DNA of 12,630 nt from Clostridium sp. CAG:575 (GTDB lineage Bacteria > Bacillota > Clostridia > TANB77 > CAG-508): contig FR884558.1 in the NCBI GenBank assembly GCA_000435535.1, positions 19,798-32,427 on the forward strand. The letters run 5' to 3'. Position 1 is the first letter of the stretch; the number at the start of each line of letters is the position of its first letter. Made by a program: the position numbers and the translations under genes. Under the pieces are notes generated by a model that saw nothing but the letters and a program-made list of their open reading frames with translations, was not told where the DNA came from and made no database searches. Positions 12,616-12,630 of the stretch are shown here, piece after piece.

Positions 12616-12630
12616 GTTGTATTTTGTAAT

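Overview
The window is very AT-rich, carries tightly packed genes with AAGGAGG-type ribosome binding sites, and encodes proteins typical of low-GC Gram-positive anaerobes: an OmpR-family two-component pair, a sortase beside an LPKTG surface protein, a thioester-domain adhesin, a prepilin-like N-terminus of the kind common in gut Clostridia, and a NifS-type cysteine desulfurase. The best reading is a chromosomal segment of an uncultured or little-studied clostridial (Bacillota) bacterium. This comes from family recognition only; no database was searched.

Layout. Bases 1-78 hold the end of a gene, possibly a MscS-type channel, closed by a strong terminator (91-120). A response regulator and its sensor kinase (303-2491) form a one-base-overlap operon. 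Four G-rich 14-base tandem repeats and a terminator follow it. A small XRE-type regulator (2650-2880, minus strand) lies divergent from a pilin-like secreted protein with a C-terminal discoidin (F5/8C) domain (3075-4148); the gap between them is full of dyad symmetry. A well-formed promoter then drives a sortase and its probable substrate, a thioester-domain plus SpaA/CnaB-domain protein (4383-6497). A separately promoted WG-repeat membrane-anchored protein (6682-8415), a patatin-like lipase (8551-9411) and a cysteine desulfurase (9522-10652) follow. A 56-base perfect inverted repeat around a bidirectional terminator fills the gap before a convergent FAD-dependent dehydrogenase of the COG2509 type (10906-12486, minus strand).

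How the genes may work together. The central 3-8.4 kb is a cell-surface block: one protein presenting a carbohydrate- or glycan-type binding domain, one sortase, one adhesin-like sortase substrate and one membrane-anchored repeat protein. The two-component system upstream could sense the envelope and control part of it, but no sequence evidence ties it to these promoters. The lipase, desulfurase and dehydrogenase look like ordinary housekeeping or accessory metabolism.

The most unusual points are these. The sortase substrate stops right after LPKTGM, with no hydrophobic anchor or basic tail. Its ideal ribosome binding site faces an ATA codon. Its thioester domain reads TKQA where TQxA is the canonical motif. 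A 25-base motif containing a Spo0A-box core occurs twice. I found no CRISPR array, tRNA, rRNA, transposase or recognisable riboswitch.
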